NCBI GenBank assembly: GCA_964544155.1
Contig: CAZJAH010000064.1
Span: 1 to 8,344 of the forward strand
From: CAZJAH01 sp964544155
GTDB taxonomy: Bacteria > Bacteroidota > Ignavibacteria > Kapaibacteriales > UBA2268
DNA length: 8,344 nt
Direction: 5' to 3'
In this document: positions 6,160 through 8,344 of the stretch, piece after piece
Numbering within the stretch: the first letter of the stretch is position 1
Layout of the letters: every line of letters starts with the position of its first letter
The notes under the pieces: model-generated
Told to the model about the DNA's origin: nothing
What the model saw: the letters and a program-made list of their open reading frames with translations, nothing else
The model's database searches: none
Translations under genes and position numbers: made by a program

Positions 6160-8344
6160 ATGAAACGACTTAAAATTTACCTGATTTTTTTCCTTGTAGT
6201 CTCAGCAATAAGCGTTCAGGCGCAACAATCCGGCATAATCAAAGGCCGGGTTATAGATTCAGACAATCTCTCATTACCGGGTGCAACTGTAGTTATTGAT
6301 ACGCTTGGCAAAGGCGCCATAACTGATAACCATGGCTATTATACAATTACCGGCATTCCGGCAGGTTCTTATGAATTGTCTGTTAATTACATTGGTTATA
6401 ATCCCGGTAAAAAACAAGTTACAGTTGAACCGGGCAAAACAACTGTCGTCGATTTTAGTTTGAAAGCAGGGATTATTGAATTATCTGAAGTAGTTGTTTC
6501 GGGACATCTGAAGGGCCAGTCAAAAGCCCTGAACACACAGATGAACAAAAGAAACATAACCAACATTATTTCATCCGACCTGGTAGACCGTTTTCCTGAT
6601 GCCAATATTGGTGATGCCTTAAAGAGAATTACCGGTATCAATGTACAGTATGACCAGGGTGAAGCCCGATTTGGAAGTATCAGAGGAACATCACCTATGT
6701 ATAATTCAGTAACAATAAACGGTGAAAGAATTCCTGGAGCCGAAGCTGAAGAACGTGAGATACAGCTCGACCTGGTACCTGCCGACATGGTTCAGGCAAT
6801 AGAAGTGAACAAAACCCTTACACCCGATATGGAAGCCGATGCCATTGGCGGGTCGGTTAACCTTGTTACCCGCTCTGCTCCTGCTGAGCGCCGGATAGGG
6901 TTTACCCTTGGTTCAGGATACAATATACTTGCAGGCAAACCCATGTATACCGGCAATTTTATAGTAGGCGATCGCTTTCTAAATGATAAACTGGGTGTTA
7001 TTGCCAGTGCTTCATATCATAATCATGATTTTGGCAGCGATAATACTGAAGCAGAATGGGATTATCTGGATGAAAATAATAAAAATGGTTCTGCCTTTGC
7101 AGAGGAAATCCAAGTACGTCAATATGCTGTCCAAAGAATCAGGCAAAGCGTTTCACTTAGCCTTGATTATAAGTTTAATGCCAACCATACTATTTACTTA
7201 GGCGGTATTTATAACCACCGAAACGACTGGGAAAATCGATATGCTACAATATATAAAGATATTGAATATAATGAAGACAATGATTCGTGGACAGGTGTGA
7301 TTGAAAGAGAGCTCAAAGGTGGAGGGGATAATGATAATGTAAATAATGCACGTCTCGAAGACCAGCGGATGATGAATTTTTCACTTAGTGGCGACCACCA
7401 ATTTAGTAATATTAAAGCCGATTGGGCTGCTTCATACAGCAAAGCTTCGGAAGAAAGACCTAATGAACGGGAAATATTATATGCAGCAGAAGATTTAACT
7501 TTCACAACTGATTTTTCCGACAAAAGCTCGCCGAAAATTACTGGTGTTACGCCCTCTTCATCTGCCGATTTTAGTAATGACTATAAGTTTGACGGAGCAA
7601 CTCAGGAATTTCAGTATACAGATGATATTGATAAAAACTTCAGGTTGAATTTTACCATCCCAATGCTTGAAAATGAGTATAAAAACAGCCTGAAAGTAGG
7701 AGTTCGATATAAGGGCAAGGACAAACAACGCGATAATAAAAAATTTGAGTATTCTCCCCTTGACGAAGCTGAATTTATGGCCAATTCCCTTAATAATCTA
7801 AAAGATTATACTAAAGACAATTTTTTGGCCGGCGATTATGAAACAGGAAGGCATGTAACTGCAGAATACCTGGGTAGCCTTGACCTGACCAATTCATCAT
7901 TGTTTGAAGAAGAAAAAGACATAGAGGAAACAGCAGAGAATTTCAATGCTAAAGAAGACGTTATTGGTGCATATCTGATGCTAAACCAGGATCTTGGATC
8001 AAAATTATCGGTGATTACAGGCGTACGGCTTGAAAACACACTACTGGAAAATCAAGGTTACCAGTACGATGCAGATGAAAATGTAGCCGACCTGTCAGAA
8101 AAAGTCTCAGACTCATACTTAAATGTCCTACCCGGGCTTCACATGAAATATGACTTTAATAAAACCACTATATTAAGGGCTGCATGGACCAATACACTGG
8201 CTAGGCCTAACTATTTTTATCTTGTTCCTTTCCGGCAAATTGAAAGGTCAGAAAATGAAATTGTAATCGGTAATCCCGATCTTAAACCTACAACTTCAAT
8301 GAATTTTGACCTCATGTTTGAAAAATATTTCAGAACGATTGGTA
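6160..8344 (+). CDS. TonB-dependent outer-membrane receptor, 3' end beyond the window
   Basis: An outer-membrane beta-barrel importer powered by TonB-ExbBD; 728 codons are visible, without a stop or frameshift to the edge. Residues 1-21 are a signal peptide (KRLK, a hydrophobic core, then VQA before QQ). Residues about 25-104 form a carboxypeptidase-regulatory-like beta-sandwich (GRVIDSDNLSLPGATVVI, then YELSVNYIGY). SEVVVSG (109-115) is a likely TonB-box region. The plug spans about 116-240, with FPDANIGDALKRITGI (145-160), GSIRGT (172-177), INGERIPG (186-193) and EADAIGGSVNLVTR (225-238). The barrel follows, with the late motif RAAWTNTLARPNY (673-685) and NPDLKPTTSMNFD (705-717). The motifs resemble the Xanthomonas/Caulobacter-type receptor family more than SusC. 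That family usually runs about 900-1000 residues, so perhaps 200 are missing. The ATG is supported by a purine-rich site and the signal peptide. No SusD, sigma or anti-sigma gene is in view, so the ligand is unknown. Confidence 0.95.
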   Translation, partial: MKRLKIYLIFFLVVSAISVQAQQSGIIKGRVIDSDNLSLPGATVVIDTLGKGAITDNHGYYTITGIPAGSYELSVNYIGYNPGKKQVTVEPGKTTVVDFSLKAGIIELSEVVVSGHLKGQSKALNTQMNKRNITNIISSDLVDRFPDANIGDALKRITGINVQYDQGEARFGSIRGTSPMYNSVTINGERIPGAEAEEREIQLDLVPADMVQAIEVNKTLTPDMEADAIGGSVNLVTRSAPAERRIGFTLGSGYNILAGKPMYTGNFIVGDRFLNDKLGVIASASYHNHDFGSDNTEAEWDYLDENNKNGSAFAEEIQVRQYAVQRIRQSVSLSLDYKFNANHTIYLGGIYNHRNDWENRYATIYKDIEYNEDNDSWTGVIERELKGGGDNDNVNNARLEDQRMMNFSLSGDHQFSNIKADWAASYSKASEERPNEREILYAAEDLTFTTDFSDKSSPKITGVTPSSSADFSNDYKFDGATQEFQYTDDIDKNFRLNFTIPMLENEYKNSLKVGVRYKGKDKQRDNKKFEYSPLDEAEFMANSLNNLKDYTKDNFLAGDYETGRHVTAEYLGSLDLTNSSLFEEEKDIEETAENFNAKEDVIGAYLMLNQDLGSKLSVITGVRLENTLLENQGYQYDADENVADLSEKVSDSYLNVLPGLHMKYDFNKTTILRAAWTNTLARPNYFYLVPFRQIERSENEIVIGNPDLKPTTSMNFDLMFEKYFRTIG

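Noticed and set aside
6396..6788. 130-codon minus-strand ORF, and similar ones at 7209-7523 and 7836-8039
   Set aside because: All lie antisense to the receptor gene, whose plug and barrel motifs are continuous across them.
1..8344. Mobile element, CRISPR array, toxin-antitoxin or defence system
   Set aside because: No transposase, integrase, spaced direct repeats or defence-type domain was seen in any frame.

Overview
This window looks like the chromosome of a member of the Bacteroidota or a close FCB-group relative (Ignavibacteriota is a realistic alternative). Four things point there. An alternative GlmU-like sugar nucleotidyltransferase has the N-terminal domain typical of these phyla. 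A TonB-dependent receptor opens with a carboxypeptidase-regulatory-like domain. Most starts lack a clear Shine-Dalgarno sequence. A promoter upstream of pyrG matches the Bacteroidota -33/-7 pattern (TTTG, 19 bases, TAACCTTG). I see no insertion sequence, prophage, CRISPR array or defence cassette, and the genes look like ordinary housekeeping and envelope genes.

Left edge (1-446): a complete tmRNA gene (ssrA) on the minus strand, with both ends of the acceptor stem, two clear pseudoknots, a nine-codon tag ORF (ATDNYAMAA) and a strong intrinsic terminator just downstream. The 3' CCA is not encoded. A perfect 12-bp tandem duplication lies past the terminator. Bases 447-718 hold no gene, only a weak stem-loop.

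Centre (719-5333): a compact minus-strand run read in the order pyrG (CTP synthase), an FKBP-type prolyl isomerase lipoprotein, a GlmU-like nucleotidyltransferase/left-handed beta-helix protein, and a GT87-family membrane glycosyltransferase. Gaps are 26, 1 and 1 nt, so this is almost certainly one operon served by the promoter at 5378-5408. CTP supply, sugar-nucleotide metabolism, a lipid-linked-sugar glycosyltransferase and an envelope folding catalyst together hint at cell-envelope biogenesis; that link is inferred from context.

Right side (5334-8344): an 826-nt AT-rich divergent intergenic region with a GC-rich plus-strand hairpin followed by T-rich sequence at 5841-5874, although no plus-strand gene of normal size precedes it. 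It could end a small RNA or act as a leader attenuator for the receptor. From 6160 to the window edge runs an intact but incomplete TonB-dependent receptor (728 codons visible). No SusD-like partner is in view, so its substrate cannot be told.

I did not find a convincing new multi-gene system. The best leads are the transcribed-looking intergenic region, the altered N-terminal motif of the GlmU-like protein and the tag variant of the tmRNA.
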